Part shown: one piece after another, positions 36,991 to 45,875 of the stretch
How positions within the stretch are numbered: position 1 is the stretch's first letter
Layout: each line of letters opens with the position of its first letter
From: Paenibacillus montaniterrae
GTDB taxonomy: Bacteria > Bacillota > Bacilli > Paenibacillales > Paenibacillaceae
Length of the DNA: 64,000 bases
NCBI RefSeq assembly: GCF_018403185.1
Contig: NZ_BOSE01000004.1
Coordinates: forward strand, 124,001-188,000
Reading direction: 5' to 3'
Program-made: the position numbers and the translations under genes
Notes under the pieces: model-generated
The model's database searches: none
Told to the model about the DNA's origin: nothing
The model's input: only the letters and a program-made list of their open reading frames with translations

Positions 36991-38673
36991 ATGAAGCAGC
37001 ATAGCAAAACCTGTGCTTTATATGTATTGCTGTTGATCGCGGTATTGTCCGGCTGCTCGAATGCTGATTCCAAGCCTTCTACGAAAACAATTGCAACTAT
37101 ATCAGAAGACGGGCTGGATGAAACCATTTTCCCTAAAAATAGCATTGTCGACGTCAAAATAACGATCGATGAAGCTGATTTTCAAGCGATATTGGATAAT
37201 CCGACTGCCGAGCAGTATTATGAGGCCAGTGTTAATTATAACGGAAATTTGCTTGAAAACATTGGATTTCGCACCAAAGGCAACTCCAGCTTGCGGTCCG
37301 TGGCAGGAATGAGCAATTCAAACCGCTACAGCTTTAAGCTTTCACTGGATGAATATGTTACACAAAGCATAGGCGGCATTACTAAAATTAATTTGAACAA
37401 TGAGTACAGCGATGCAAGCTATATTCGCGAGTTTTTAGCTTACGAAATCGCCGAGGGCATGGGCATTCCAACACCAAAATACTCCTTCGTCAACGTATAC
37501 ATTAATGGCGAGCTATGGGGCTTGTATACCGCGGTTGAGCAAATGAGCACCGCTTTTCTGGAGCGTGAATTTGGCACAACTACAGGAACATTGTATAAAT
37601 CAAATGGAGGAAATGGCGCCGACTTGACTGCGCTTGAAGCATTTGAGGATTATACCGGGCTGGATGTGAAGCATGGAAATGCAGATGAGCAGGCACTGGT
37701 TGCCATGACGGATACACTTAACAATGGCGAGGCCTCCAGCTACAGTGAGGTGCTTGATGTTGAAGCAGCTCTGCGCTTTATCGCCTTTAACACAGTTACG
37801 GCCAATATGGACAGCTATGCAGGAAATTTCAAGCACAATTATTACTTGTATGAGCTGGATGGCAGCTTTACGATCATACCTTGGGATCTTAATATGGCGT
37901 TTGGCGGCTTTGGCGGATCAGGCATACTGATAGATGAGCCAACCGGCGTTGCCTTGGCCAGCCGCCCGCTAATCGCCAAGCTCATTGCGGACGATACCTA
38001 TCGCGAGCAGTATCACCAAATTATTGAGGATATGATCAATACGTACTTTACAGATGGCCAATTCGAAAGCCGCGCTCGCGAGCTGCAAGCGTTAATTAGC
38101 GACGCAGTGCAAAACGATGCTACTGCCTTTGTTACGTTCGAGCAATTCGAGCAAGGAGTAGACGCTTTAATCGAATTCGCCAGTACACAGGTCGATTCCA
38201 TTAATAAGCAGCTTAGCGGAGAAATAGCTAGCGCTGGAGACGGTTCAGGCTCGGCAAGCAATGGTCCAGGCGGTGGCATGGGCGGCGATATGTTTGGCGG
38301 CGGAAGAGGCAACCGAGGCAATGGGCAAATGCCTAATGGCGAGCAAGCTCAAATGCCTAATGGCGGGCAAATGCCTGATGGCGAGCAAGCTCAAATGCCG
38401 AACTTCGGCAACGGGCAAATGCCGGACGGCCAGCAAGGGCAGTTGCCAGACTTCGGCAACGGACAGATGCCGGACGGCCAGCAAAACTGGGGAGGGCGAG
38501 GTCAAGGTGGCTTCAATGGACAATTCCCTGGGGGCTTTATGAATGGCGAAGCTGGTTCAGCTACTGTATCCGTTCAAGACCAGCAAAACCACTTTAAAGC
38601 AACACTAATATGTGCAGCACTATTAATAATTGGCTGTCTAATCATCGTATTATGGCGCAGAAAATCGCTTTAA
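36991..38673 (+). CDS. CotH-kinase family lipoprotein with low-complexity tail and C-terminal membrane anchor
   Basis: A 560-residue exported protein. The signal peptide ends in a lipobox (VLSGC, Cys22). Residues about 50-400 form a CotH-type atypical kinase domain with RTKGNSS, INLNNEYSDASYIREFLAYEIA, NMDSYAGN and IIPWDLN (Asp274, Asp299 and Asn301 in the positions of the catalytic and metal-binding residues of spore-coat CotH). Residues about 415-525 are a Gly/Gln/Met/Pro tail with repeated QMPDG/QMPNG units. Residues about 535-555 are a transmembrane segment followed by RRKSL. There is no sortase motif, so the protein appears anchored at both ends. Ribosome binding site GAGGGGGG. It is the last gene of the VTC operon. 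Confidence 0.88.
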   Translation: MKQHSKTCALYVLLLIAVLSGCSNADSKPSTKTIATISEDGLDETIFPKNSIVDVKITIDEADFQAILDNPTAEQYYEASVNYNGNLLENIGFRTKGNSSLRSVAGMSNSNRYSFKLSLDEYVTQSIGGITKINLNNEYSDASYIREFLAYEIAEGMGIPTPKYSFVNVYINGELWGLYTAVEQMSTAFLEREFGTTTGTLYKSNGGNGADLTALEAFEDYTGLDVKHGNADEQALVAMTDTLNNGEASSYSEVLDVEAALRFIAFNTVTANMDSYAGNFKHNYYLYELDGSFTIIPWDLNMAFGGFGGSGILIDEPTGVALASRPLIAKLIADDTYREQYHQIIEDMINTYFTDGQFESRARELQALISDAVQNDATAFVTFEQFEQGVDALIEFASTQVDSINKQLSGEIASAGDGSGSASNGPGGGMGGDMFGGGRGNRGNGQMPNGEQAQMPNGGQMPDGEQAQMPNFGNGQMPDGQQGQLPDFGNGQMPDGQQNWGGRGQGGFNGQFPGGFMNGEAGSATVSVQDQQNHFKATLICAALLIIGCLIIVLWRRKSL

Positions 38674-38843
38674 AGATCGTAAAAACTTGGAAGTTAATGA
38701 TGCAGGCGATTATTCTCATTGTATTATACTAAGCTTCGTCAATTTCAAGCTCTTTCTTGAGCGTATTATAATGCTTGGAGCAGCTTGATAACAACAGAAT
38801 AGAAATGAGTAATAAAGCCAACACAACAGCTTTTCAGAAAAAT

Positions 38844-38873
38844 CGGGGGCGTTCCTTTGACAGAACGTCCCCG
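38844..38873 (-). terminator. Terminator after the second MFS gene
   Basis: CGGGGGCGTTC (38844-38854) pairs with GAACGTCCCCG (38863-38873) except for one bulge. Read on the minus strand it is followed by a T-run, 28 bases past the MFS stop codon. The 228-base gap 38674-38901 shows nothing else I can name; no hairpin directly follows the CotH gene. Confidence 0.75.
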
Positions 38874-38901
38874 TTTAAGTATGTCTATATTTCTGAAAGC
38901 T

Positions 38902-40185
38902 CTATTTGTTCGCTGCAACAGATGCAGCCGTCTCAGCCTGCTCGGCTTGCTCTGGCCGGATGAACAGCAGCAGCAAAAACTGCGCAGCAGCCATTGCCAG
39001 AATAACAATTGCCAGCCATATTGATTGCAAATCAGTTGCCAGCATAATAAGAATAGAAATCGCCACTACGCGACCGGCGTTAAGAAACGCCTCGCGCATT
39101 ACGACCGATTCAACCTTAAGCTGTCCCTTTAGAGGCAAGCCGCTTATTAAACGATAAAAATATGAGGTCATCGAATTTACTGTAAGCGGATTGCAAACCG
39201 AAAATACGACCATAAAGATAATGACCGACCACAGCTTTACTTCAATTAACAGCATAGACGCAGCCAGCACTACTGCAATTGTTGCATACAAAATGTATTT
39301 GCGCGCCTGCTCCTTCTGCGCTCTGCGCGAAATTACATAGCCAGTCGCGACCGTAATGCCCGAGAACAAAACGCCGAAATAACCGACAAGGTCCTCTCGT
39401 TCGACTGCCTGGAACAGCAATATATTAGGCAAAAACAGCATAATGCCTTGAAACAAGCCAAATACAAAAAAACCGCAAAGACTGTAAAGCCACAGCTTGT
39501 TCTTTTTCATAACAAGCCCGACATATTTCAAATAATAGGCTTTATGATGGCTGACAATCGCCTTAATTCTCGTACTAATAATGGCAGCCACGACAAACAT
39601 CACAAATGCAAACATAAAAATTGTCAGATAGCCCTGCAGCCCTTCCATTCTTGAAATGATAGAGCCTGCTAATGCAGGACCGGCCAAACCAGCCGAGTTG
39701 AACGTTACCATATTAATGGCCAAATAGCGGACACGATTACGATCCGTAGACACATCGTATTGCAGGATCAAATATCCTGTCCAATAGAAGCCGGAAGAGA
39801 TGCCGTTAAGCAACGCAAACAAAATAAAGTAATCGGGCACCGATTCGCCAGTAATAATGACCAGCAAATAAAAAGCCGCGCAAAGCATAATGCCAAGCCG
39901 ATAAACGACCATTCGGTCGAGCTTTTTCGCAATTAATCCTCCAATTGCAAAAGCAAACGGAGTCATCGCAAAGTTGACGATGTTGTAAATAGCATTGATC
40001 GTAAAATCCTCTGTCAAGCGCCACAGGTACAAATTAAGAAACAGCCCTGACATCGACGCGCCGAATTGAAAGCTGGCATGAATAATTAACGAAATAATCG
40101 CTTCCCTGCCTAAGCGTTGATCTGGTGGTACTGGACTGCTGGAAAATCGTTGGCGAATTTTTGCAATGAGGCTCCACTGTGACAT
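38902..40185 (-). CDS. MFS transporter, substrate unknown
   Basis: A 427-residue protein with about 12 membrane segments and a typical loop after segment 2 (GGLIAKKLDRMVVYRLG). It has a short cationic N-terminal cytoplasmic tail. The start at 40185 follows GGGAGAG; the frame extends 12 residues upstream without a ribosome binding site. It is not a close relative of the MFS protein at 18319 and lacks the drug-antiporter motif C, so efflux is not assumed. It stands alone, followed by a terminator and preceded by the repeat-rich region. Confidence 0.85.
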   Translation of the reverse strand: MSQWSLIAKIRQRFSSSPVPPDQRLGREAIISLIIHASFQFGASMSGLFLNLYLWRLTEDFTINAIYNIVNFAMTPFAFAIGGLIAKKLDRMVVYRLGIMLCAAFYLLVIITGESVPDYFILFALLNGISSGFYWTGYLILQYDVSTDRNRVRYLAINMVTFNSAGLAGPALAGSIISRMEGLQGYLTIFMFAFVMFVVAAIISTRIKAIVSHHKAYYLKYVGLVMKKNKLWLYSLCGFFVFGLFQGIMLFLPNILLFQAVEREDLVGYFGVLFSGITVATGYVISRRAQKEQARKYILYATIAVVLAASMLLIEVKLWSVIIFMVVFSVCNPLTVNSMTSYFYRLISGLPLKGQLKVESVVMREAFLNAGRVVAISILIMLATDLQSIWLAIVILAMAAAQFLLLLFIRPEQAEQAETAASVAANK

Positions 40186-40333
40186 ACAGCTTCTCTCCCT
40201 TGTATGTAAGTTGATCTCCAATCATTGATCAGTTTACCATACAATACAGCCTCGTGAGCGGCTAAACAGAAAAAGACCGATATAAATTATCGTTTATACG
40301 TACGTGTACTCATCCAGTAATGAGAACAATTTA

Positions 40334-40419
40334 AGCGCTGCGAGCAATGCATCCTCTAGTCAGCGCTGCGGAGCAATGCATCCTCTAGTCAGCGCTGCGG
40401 AGCAATGCATCCTCCAGTC
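40334..40419. repeat. Three tandem copies of a 29-bp repeat
   Basis: Copies at 40334-40361 (28 bp), 40362-40390 and 40391-40419 are nearly identical (unit begins AGCGCTGCGGAGCAATGCAT). They abut directly, without spacers. They lie at the left end of the 1.3-kb gene-free region 40186-41525. Confidence 0.9.
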
Positions 40420-40599
40420 GCTTTTTAAATCGTAATGCTCTTATTTAATTTTTAAGGTAACATTACGATGTTAAAGGCGACCCACTGCGTTTTTCGGATG
40501 CTTTGCTCCTCCGCTGGTGCTTTTTTTTGTTGTTGAGTGCGCTACGAAGCAAGCGTAGCGGATCAAAGTTCAGCGCTACGGTGCTTTTTCTCAGGCAGG

Positions 40600-41519
40600 T
40601 CCTTAGAAGCTTGGATGCTAGTAGATGGCGAAGAGCGCAGCATAGGCAAAAAGCTACATGAGCACCTACAATGTTTCCGAAGGAAACATACGTCGGAAGC
40701 ATAACCTTTCGCTAGCGTCCAAGATTCGCCGTCGAATCCACTACAACGCAACCGCATCGTCATCAAAGTCGGATTTTGAACGCTCCTCTTCCAATAAAGG
40801 TTCGAAATTCGGCTTTCAGGACCAAGAAGATGGCACGATACTAGAGGGCGAGGAGCGCAGCGTAGGCACTTGCTACGTGAGCACCGGAGCACTCGGTAGC
40901 GTGACATATTCGCCGTCGTGTAATCCTCACCGCAACTACATCGTCATCAAAGTCGGATTTTGAACTACCCCTTCCAATGAACGTTCAAAATTCGGCTTTC
41001 AGGACCAAGAAGATGGCACGCCAGTAGAAAGCGAGGAGCGCAGCGTAGGCATTTGCTACGTAAGCACCGCAGTTTTCGCTAGCGTCCAAGATTCGCCGTC
41101 GAATCCGCTACAACGCAACTACATCGTCATCAAAGTCGGATTTTTGAACTACCCCTTCCAATGAACGTTCAAAATTCGGCTTTCAGGACCAAGAAGATGG
41201 CACGATACTAGAGGGCGAGGAGCGCAGCGTAGGCACTTGCTACGTGAGCACCGGAGCACTCGGTAGCGTGACATATTCGCCGTCGAATCTACTACAACGC
41301 AACCGCATCGTCATCAAAGTCGGATTTTGAACGCTCCTCTTCCAATGAAGGTTCAAAAAGTTGGGCTTTCAGGACCAAGAAGATGGCACGCTAGTAGAAA
41401 GCGAGGAGCGCAGCGTAGGCACTTGCTACGTGAGCACCGCAGTTTTCGCTAGCGTGACATATTCGCCGTCGAGTAATCCTCAACGCAACTACATCGTCAT
41501 CAAAGTCCAGCTTTTTGAA
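40600..41519 (+). repeat. Array of ~185-bp imperfect palindromic repeats, left of the GH4 gene
   Basis: Four clear units and one degenerate one share the 20-mer GCGAGGAGCGCAGCGTAGGC at 40849, 41031, 41215 and 41401 (degenerate at 40628), 182-186 bases apart. Around the core, each unit forms a long imperfect palindrome: the left arm ends CGTAGGC, the loop is ACTT, the right arm begins GCTACG, and in some units both ends read GCTAG-type complements. Units also share GGCTTTCAGGACCAAGAAGA before the core and ATTCGCCGTCG plus CATCGTCATCAAAGTC after it. Units alternate between two variants of the palindrome flanks. No coding sequence is supported here; the short open frames shift between units. Confidence 0.9.
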
Positions 41520-41525
41520 CTACCA

Positions 41526-43022
41526 CTATAAGCGTTGCTTGGCTTTATCCGATTCACCTGCATTCCTATTAGCCCCTTCGCGATCCTGCTCCATTTCCTC
41601 TACTGTTTTCACCTTCAGCCTTGCAGCTCCTGCATACTGCTTAGTTGGGATAAGCGGTCCGGCAGCGAGACGCTGCTTGGCTGCAGCAATCGCCTGCTCA
41701 TACTGCGGCAGCCACTGCTCTTGTGCTACCAGCATTTCATCAACAAGCTGCCAAATTTCTTTCGGATTGCATACTGCTCCAACAAGCGGATCCATCATAA
41801 ACGCTTGGCGCAGCAATTGCTCATCCCCATGCACCGCTGCCTCGACAGCGAGACGCTGCACCGATATGCTTGCGTTGCATACTGCGGCTGGTCCGAGCGG
41901 CAAATCACCAACGACAGGCATCGAAATGCCATTACGATCGACGTAGCCGGGCGCTTCAATAATTGCATCCGCTGGCAGATTCGTAATAATGCCCCGATTG
42001 ACAACATTAAAATGCCCTCGATATATGCGTCCTGTCTCCAGTGCTTCAATAATGTAGGAGCCATGCTCCTCTCCACGATTTTCCTCAATGAACCGCATCG
42101 GCTCATCCTTCATCCAATTTGGGAAATCTGTTTCAAACCAATTGCGCCCTTCCGTACATACGCGCAAATAGCCGCCAGTTTCACCGTTAATCCATGAGCT
42201 TAAATCAATCCAGTCGATAATTTCGTCACTGCGCTTGCGGTACCAAGGCACATATTCGCTCAAATGTCCGTTCGACTCTGTGCTGTAATAGCCAAAGCGA
42301 CGCAGCATATCAATTCTTACTTTTTCCGTACGGCTAAAATCAGGATGATTTTCGAATGCCTCTAGTAAGCCAGCTGTCAAATCCTTGCCTTTATGCTTAA
42401 TGGAAATGTACCACGTTTGATGGTTAATGCCAGCACAAATGATATCAACATCTTTTTTCTCAAGCCCGTAAGCTTCGGCAATTTGCCGATGACCGCCCTG
42501 CACGCCATGACATAAGCCGATCGTCTTAACTCCTCCGTACTGATTGCAGGCCCATGTAAGCATGGCCATCGGATTCGCATAATTAAGCAGCAACACATCT
42601 TTTGCAGCCACCTCGCGAATATCGCGGCAAATATTGAGCATTTCTGCAATACCTCGCTGACCGTACATAATGCCACCAGCACAAAGCGTATCGCCGACAC
42701 ATTGATCAATGCCGTACTTGAGCGGAATATCAATATCGGTCGTGAACGCCTCCAGACCGCCGACGCGAATCGTGCAAATGACATACTTCGCATTGCGCAG
42801 CGCTTCTCTACGATCTGTTGTCGCCGAAATGTTGATGCTCAAGCCGTTTTCATCAATATCTCGCTGACATAGCGCACGCACCATCTCAAGATTTTTCTCA
42901 CTAATGTCCGTGAATGCAATCTCGATATTGTGAAATTCCTTCACTGCCAGTAAATCGCGCAGCAAGCCGCGCGTAAAGCCGATTGAGCCTGCACCGATAA
43001 ACGTAATTTTAAATGTCGACAT
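41526..43022 (-). CDS. Glycoside hydrolase family 4, alpha-galactosidase-like
   Basis: A 498-residue NAD- and metal-dependent glycosidase. The N-terminal Rossmann motif GAGSIGF (residues 10-16), NYANPM (Asn150), CHGVQGG (metal ligand Cys171) and GINHQTW (His201) mark GH4; length and the Cys/His pair fit the alpha-galactosidase (MelA) branch, though alpha-glucosidase or alpha-galacturonidase specificity cannot be excluded. GH4 enzymes act by an oxidation-elimination mechanism using NAD+ and Mn2+. It is cytoplasmic, with an AAGGAGG ribosome binding site. The last 30 residues are charged and look like a variable tail. It is bracketed by two oppositely oriented arrays of the ~185-bp repeat; the AraC gene upstream on the same strand may regulate it. 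Confidence 0.88.
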   Translation of the reverse strand: MSTFKITFIGAGSIGFTRGLLRDLLAVKEFHNIEIAFTDISEKNLEMVRALCQRDIDENGLSINISATTDRREALRNAKYVICTIRVGGLEAFTTDIDIPLKYGIDQCVGDTLCAGGIMYGQRGIAEMLNICRDIREVAAKDVLLLNYANPMAMLTWACNQYGGVKTIGLCHGVQGGHRQIAEAYGLEKKDVDIICAGINHQTWYISIKHKGKDLTAGLLEAFENHPDFSRTEKVRIDMLRRFGYYSTESNGHLSEYVPWYRKRSDEIIDWIDLSSWINGETGGYLRVCTEGRNWFETDFPNWMKDEPMRFIEENRGEEHGSYIIEALETGRIYRGHFNVVNRGIITNLPADAIIEAPGYVDRNGISMPVVGDLPLGPAAVCNASISVQRLAVEAAVHGDEQLLRQAFMMDPLVGAVCNPKEIWQLVDEMLVAQEQWLPQYEQAIAAAKQRLAAGPLIPTKQYAGAARLKVKTVEEMEQDREGANRNAGESDKAKQRL

Positions 43023-43149
43023 AAAAACGCCTCCTTGTCTGTTGTCGCCTTTATTGTAGCAACAGCAAGCAAGGAAGCGTTATCGGGTTTGTGACTATTA
43101 TATATTAATACCTGTCAACTATTCTAACCTTTTTGAGAGGAGGTTTAAA

Positions 43150-43497
43150 AATGGGGACTTTGATGACGATGTGACTTCTTTGTAGCATATTCGACGGCGA
43201 ATCTTGAACGCTAGCGAAAACTCCGGTGCTCACGTAGCTTGTGCCTACGCTGCGCTCCTCGCTTTCTACTAGCGTCCAAGCTTCTTGGTCCTGAAAGCCC
43301 CCATTTTTAAACTTTCATTATAAGTGAGGTTCAAATTGCACGACTTTGATGACGATGCGGTGCTTCGTAGTGGATTCGACGGCGAATATGGCACGCTACC
43401 GAAGGCTGCGGTGCTCACGTAGCTTTTGCCTACGCTGCGCTCCTCGCCTTCTAGTATCGTGCCATCTTCTTGGTCCTGAAAGCCCTAATTTTAAACT
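43150..43497 (-). repeat. Two ~185-bp palindromic repeats in opposite orientation, right of the GH4 gene
   Basis: Two copies of the unit at 40600-41519 lie here on the opposite strand; the shared 20-mer is at 43243-43262 and 43428-43447, 185 bases apart. Both arrays therefore point toward the GH4 gene. The rest of the 485-base gap (43023-43149) holds the GH4 ribosome binding site and an AT-rich promoter area with TTGACA and TATAAT-like elements at unusual spacing. Confidence 0.9.
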
Positions 43498-43507
43498 TCA
43501 ATCTACA

Positions 43508-44416
43508 TTATTGTTCTAGCCCATTGTAATATTGGCGATTGCTTTGTTCGCGATATTGTATGGGGGTAAGTCCAGTATGCTTTTTGAATAGCTCGTGAAA
43601 GTATTGGCGGCTGTTAATGCCGACGAATTCGCAAATATCGGACATCGCAATATCTGTTTCTCTTAGCAGCATTTTCGCCTTGTCCAGACGAAACTGGTTA
43701 AGATAATGGATAATTGTCATTCCGGTCTCCGCTCGAAAGACGCGCTGCAAGTAATTCGGATGGACGTTGACGTATTTGGCAAGCTGCTGAACGGACAGTG
43801 TGCCATCGTAATGCTGTTGAATATAGCTTTGCACCTGCCTCACATAATGCTGGGCTGCTGAGGCGCGCGGTGGTGAATCGGCTGAAGCGCGGTACAAGCC
43901 AGCGATCAGCAGCATAAGCTGCGTAAACAGCAACTCCTGCTTCAGACTGCCCTGCTCAAGCTGCTGATCAAGCTCCAGCACGAGACCTTTCAGTGCCGCA
44001 TACACTTCATCAACATCGCGCAGTACGACATAGGCACCAATATGACGCAGCAGGTATGCCAGCTCCTCGCTTTGCGCGGCAAGCTCGCTAATCGTGGGCA
44101 GCACTCGCTTGCTGCACTGGAAGGTAAATTCGACATTAAGCATTCTGCAGCCGCCTTCTTCCTTTACGAGCAAACGATGCGGCACTTTGCCGTCCAGCAT
44201 AATGAACTCGCCCTTTTTCATTTGAAAAAGAACCGATGCTGATGAGCCCGCAGGCAACAGCTCGATATGGCAGTGCCCGTTAATGACATACATAATTTCA
44301 ATGGAAGGATGCTGGTGAAAGTCCATTTCATAATTGATCCACTGTCTGTAATAGTAAGCGCTGAACAACGGCTGACTGGCATGCTCTAGCTGATGCGCAT
44401 CAAATAAGTTGCCCAT
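43508..44416 (-). CDS. AraC-family transcriptional regulator with cupin sensor domain
   Basis: A 302-residue one-component regulator. The N-terminal cupin-like arm (FHQHPSIEIMYVINGHCHIELLP, GEFIMLDGKVPHRLL) should bind a small ligand, probably a sugar. The C-terminal 100 residues form a double helix-turn-helix (VQQLAKYVNVHPNYLQRVFR and ISDICEFVGINSRQYFHELFKK, ending GLTPIQYRE). It lies upstream of the GH4 gene on the same strand, but two repeat units separate them. The upstream gene on the same strand is the nucleoside phosphorylase, 16 bases away, so it may also be cotranscribed with that. Confidence 0.9.
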   Translation of the reverse strand: MGNLFDAHQLEHASQPLFSAYYYRQWINYEMDFHQHPSIEIMYVINGHCHIELLPAGSSASVLFQMKKGEFIMLDGKVPHRLLVKEEGGCRMLNVEFTFQCSKRVLPTISELAAQSEELAYLLRHIGAYVVLRDVDEVYAALKGLVLELDQQLEQGSLKQELLFTQLMLLIAGLYRASADSPPRASAAQHYVRQVQSYIQQHYDGTLSVQQLAKYVNVHPNYLQRVFRAETGMTIIHYLNQFRLDKAKMLLRETDIAMSDICEFVGINSRQYFHELFKKHTGLTPIQYREQSNRQYYNGLEQ

Positions 44417-44432
44417 CCTATCCCCACCTGCT

Positions 44433-45155
44433 TTATGATGCTAATGCTGCAATCGCCTCTAATGCTGCTTGAATTTCACGTTCAACGGCATCGCTTACGA
44501 CCGTTGTATGCGGATCGTATTCTGCTGCCAAATCGGCATCAGCGTAGCCGTCCAACGCTACAATTGCGCCCGCGCGCACACCGCGCAGTGCTGCTATAAC
44601 ATACAGCGCGGCAATTTCCATCTCAACTGCCAGCGCACCTGCTGCTTTATATTGCTGATGCGGGATTTCGACTACCCCATTAAAGAAAACATCCAGCGTA
44701 ACAGTTAAGCCCTTCTTAACGATGCCGCCTTGAGCCTGCGCCGCTTGATAAAGCGCTTGAACGACCTCGCTGTCGCCAATCGCAGGAAAGCCATCTGGCA
44801 CAAGCTGCTTCGTTAAGCCGTCGGTGCGGATCGCGCCTGTGCTGACGATAAGGCTGCCAGCCGGATGCTCTGCCGAATAAGAGCCGGCCGTACCGACGCG
44901 AATCAGCGTATGTACGCCACCTTTAATCAATTCCTCGAAGCATACTGCAGCGCCAGGACAGCCAACGCCGTGACTAACTACAGCCAGCTCAACTCCTTTA
45001 TAGGAGCCAACAAAGGTGCGGTATTCACGCGCATAGGCCAGCTCCTTGGCATTATCCAGCTTGTCCGCGATTTTTTTCGCGCGTCTCGGATCACCGCAAA
45101 CAATCGCCAGCTTTGGCAGCTGCTCCGCATTTACTTCTAAAATCGATAGATACAT
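44433..45155 (-). CDS. Nucleoside phosphorylase (uridine/purine nucleoside phosphorylase family)
   Basis: A 240-residue enzyme of the NP-I phosphorylase family. It would cleave a nucleoside with phosphate to base and (deoxy)ribose 1-phosphate. Phosphate-binding CGDPRRAKK and RVGTAGSY, and the sugar/base-binding AVEMEIAALYVIA, are intact. Specificity (uridine or purine) is not decidable by eye. Its ATG follows the YuiH-type stop codon directly, and its ribosome binding site (AAGGAG) lies inside the end of that gene, so the two are tightly coupled. The nucleoside importer operon lies just upstream, which supports a salvage role. Confidence 0.9.
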   Translation of the reverse strand: MYLSILEVNAEQLPKLAIVCGDPRRAKKIADKLDNAKELAYAREYRTFVGSYKGVELAVVSHGVGCPGAAVCFEELIKGGVHTLIRVGTAGSYSAEHPAGSLIVSTGAIRTDGLTKQLVPDGFPAIGDSEVVQALYQAAQAQGGIVKKGLTVTLDVFFNGVVEIPHQQYKAAGALAVEMEIAALYVIAALRGVRAGAIVALDGYADADLAAEYDPHTTVVSDAVEREIQAALEAIAALAS

Positions 45156-45830
45156 TTAGTCGTACTCCTTCCCGTGCCATTCATCCTCAGGCAAATCAAA
45201 GCCTTCTCCCGAAAAGCGCTGCTCGGCAAATGGCTCAGCATAGTTGTGAAAGCCATTTTGCTCCCAGAAGCCCGGTGCATCCTCTTTCATAAATTCAAAG
45301 CCGGTAATCCATTTGCAGCTTTTCCAGAAATAAAGGTGAGGCACAATAAGGCGCATCGGACCACCGTGCTTAGCCGTTAGCGGCTCGCCTTCATAGGCAT
45401 GTGCCAGCAGTATGTTGTCGCGCAGCAAATCCTCCAGCGGAATATTCGTCGTATAATCGTTGTCGCCATGCACCATTACGTATTTCGCTTCCGGCTTTAC
45501 GCCAAGCTTTGGAAACAAATCGGCAAATTTAATGCCAGTCCAGTGCGTATCCAGCTTCGACCAGCGAGTCACACAATGAATATCGCATGTTATATCCGTT
45601 TGCGGCATGCTCATCAGCTCATCGAAGCTAAAGCTTAGCTCCCGCTCAACCTCGCCAAATACTTTAATGCTCCACGTTGCAAGATCATATTCAGGAACGT
45701 CTCCCTCATGCAGAATCGGAAAACGATCTGTTACTGTTTGACCAGGGGGAACGCGATGTGCCAGCTCAGGCGGTACATTTACAGCTAACGGGGCCTTCGT
45801 TTTTTTCAAACGCTCAGCTTTTTTATGCAT
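45156..45830 (-). CDS. YuiH-type molybdopterin-dependent oxidoreductase
   Basis: A 224-residue protein of the sulfite-oxidase/MsrP-like molybdopterin domain family. The metal-ligand cysteine is in DIHCVTRWSKLDTHWTG, and KHGGPMRLIVPHLYFWKSCKWI forms the rest of the cofactor pocket. It has no signal peptide or Tat motif, unlike periplasmic MsrP, so it is probably cytoplasmic. Its physiological substrate is unknown for the YuiH group. Ribosome binding site TGGAGGAGG. It is fused in expression to the nucleoside phosphorylase gene by a stop/start junction without spacer, an association for which I know no reason. Confidence 0.87.
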   Translation of the reverse strand: MHKKAERLKKTKAPLAVNVPPELAHRVPPGQTVTDRFPILHEGDVPEYDLATWSIKVFGEVERELSFSFDELMSMPQTDITCDIHCVTRWSKLDTHWTGIKFADLFPKLGVKPEAKYVMVHGDNDYTTNIPLEDLLRDNILLAHAYEGEPLTAKHGGPMRLIVPHLYFWKSCKWITGFEFMKEDAPGFWEQNGFHNYAEPFAEQRFSGEGFDLPEDEWHGKEYD

Positions 45831-45875
45831 AGTATATCCTCCTCCAAATCATAGATGTTTTTCATGTTATGTTCG

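Noticed and set aside
38580..38673. Sortase anchor at the C-terminus of the CotH-type protein
   Set aside because: The hydrophobic segment and cationic tail are present but no LPxTG-like motif precedes them, so a membrane anchor is the simpler reading.
40463..40963. Open frames of about 80-115 residues inside the repeat region
   Set aside because: They are not maintained between repeat units, lack ribosome binding sites and consist of repeated palindromic sequence.
40334..41519. CRISPR array
   Set aside because: The 29-bp units abut without spacers, the 185-bp units are similar along their whole length, and no cas genes are present.
41526..43022. GH4 gene as cargo of a transposon
   Set aside because: The flanking repeats face each other, but no transposase, terminal inverted ends or target duplication was seen; kept only as a repeat finding.
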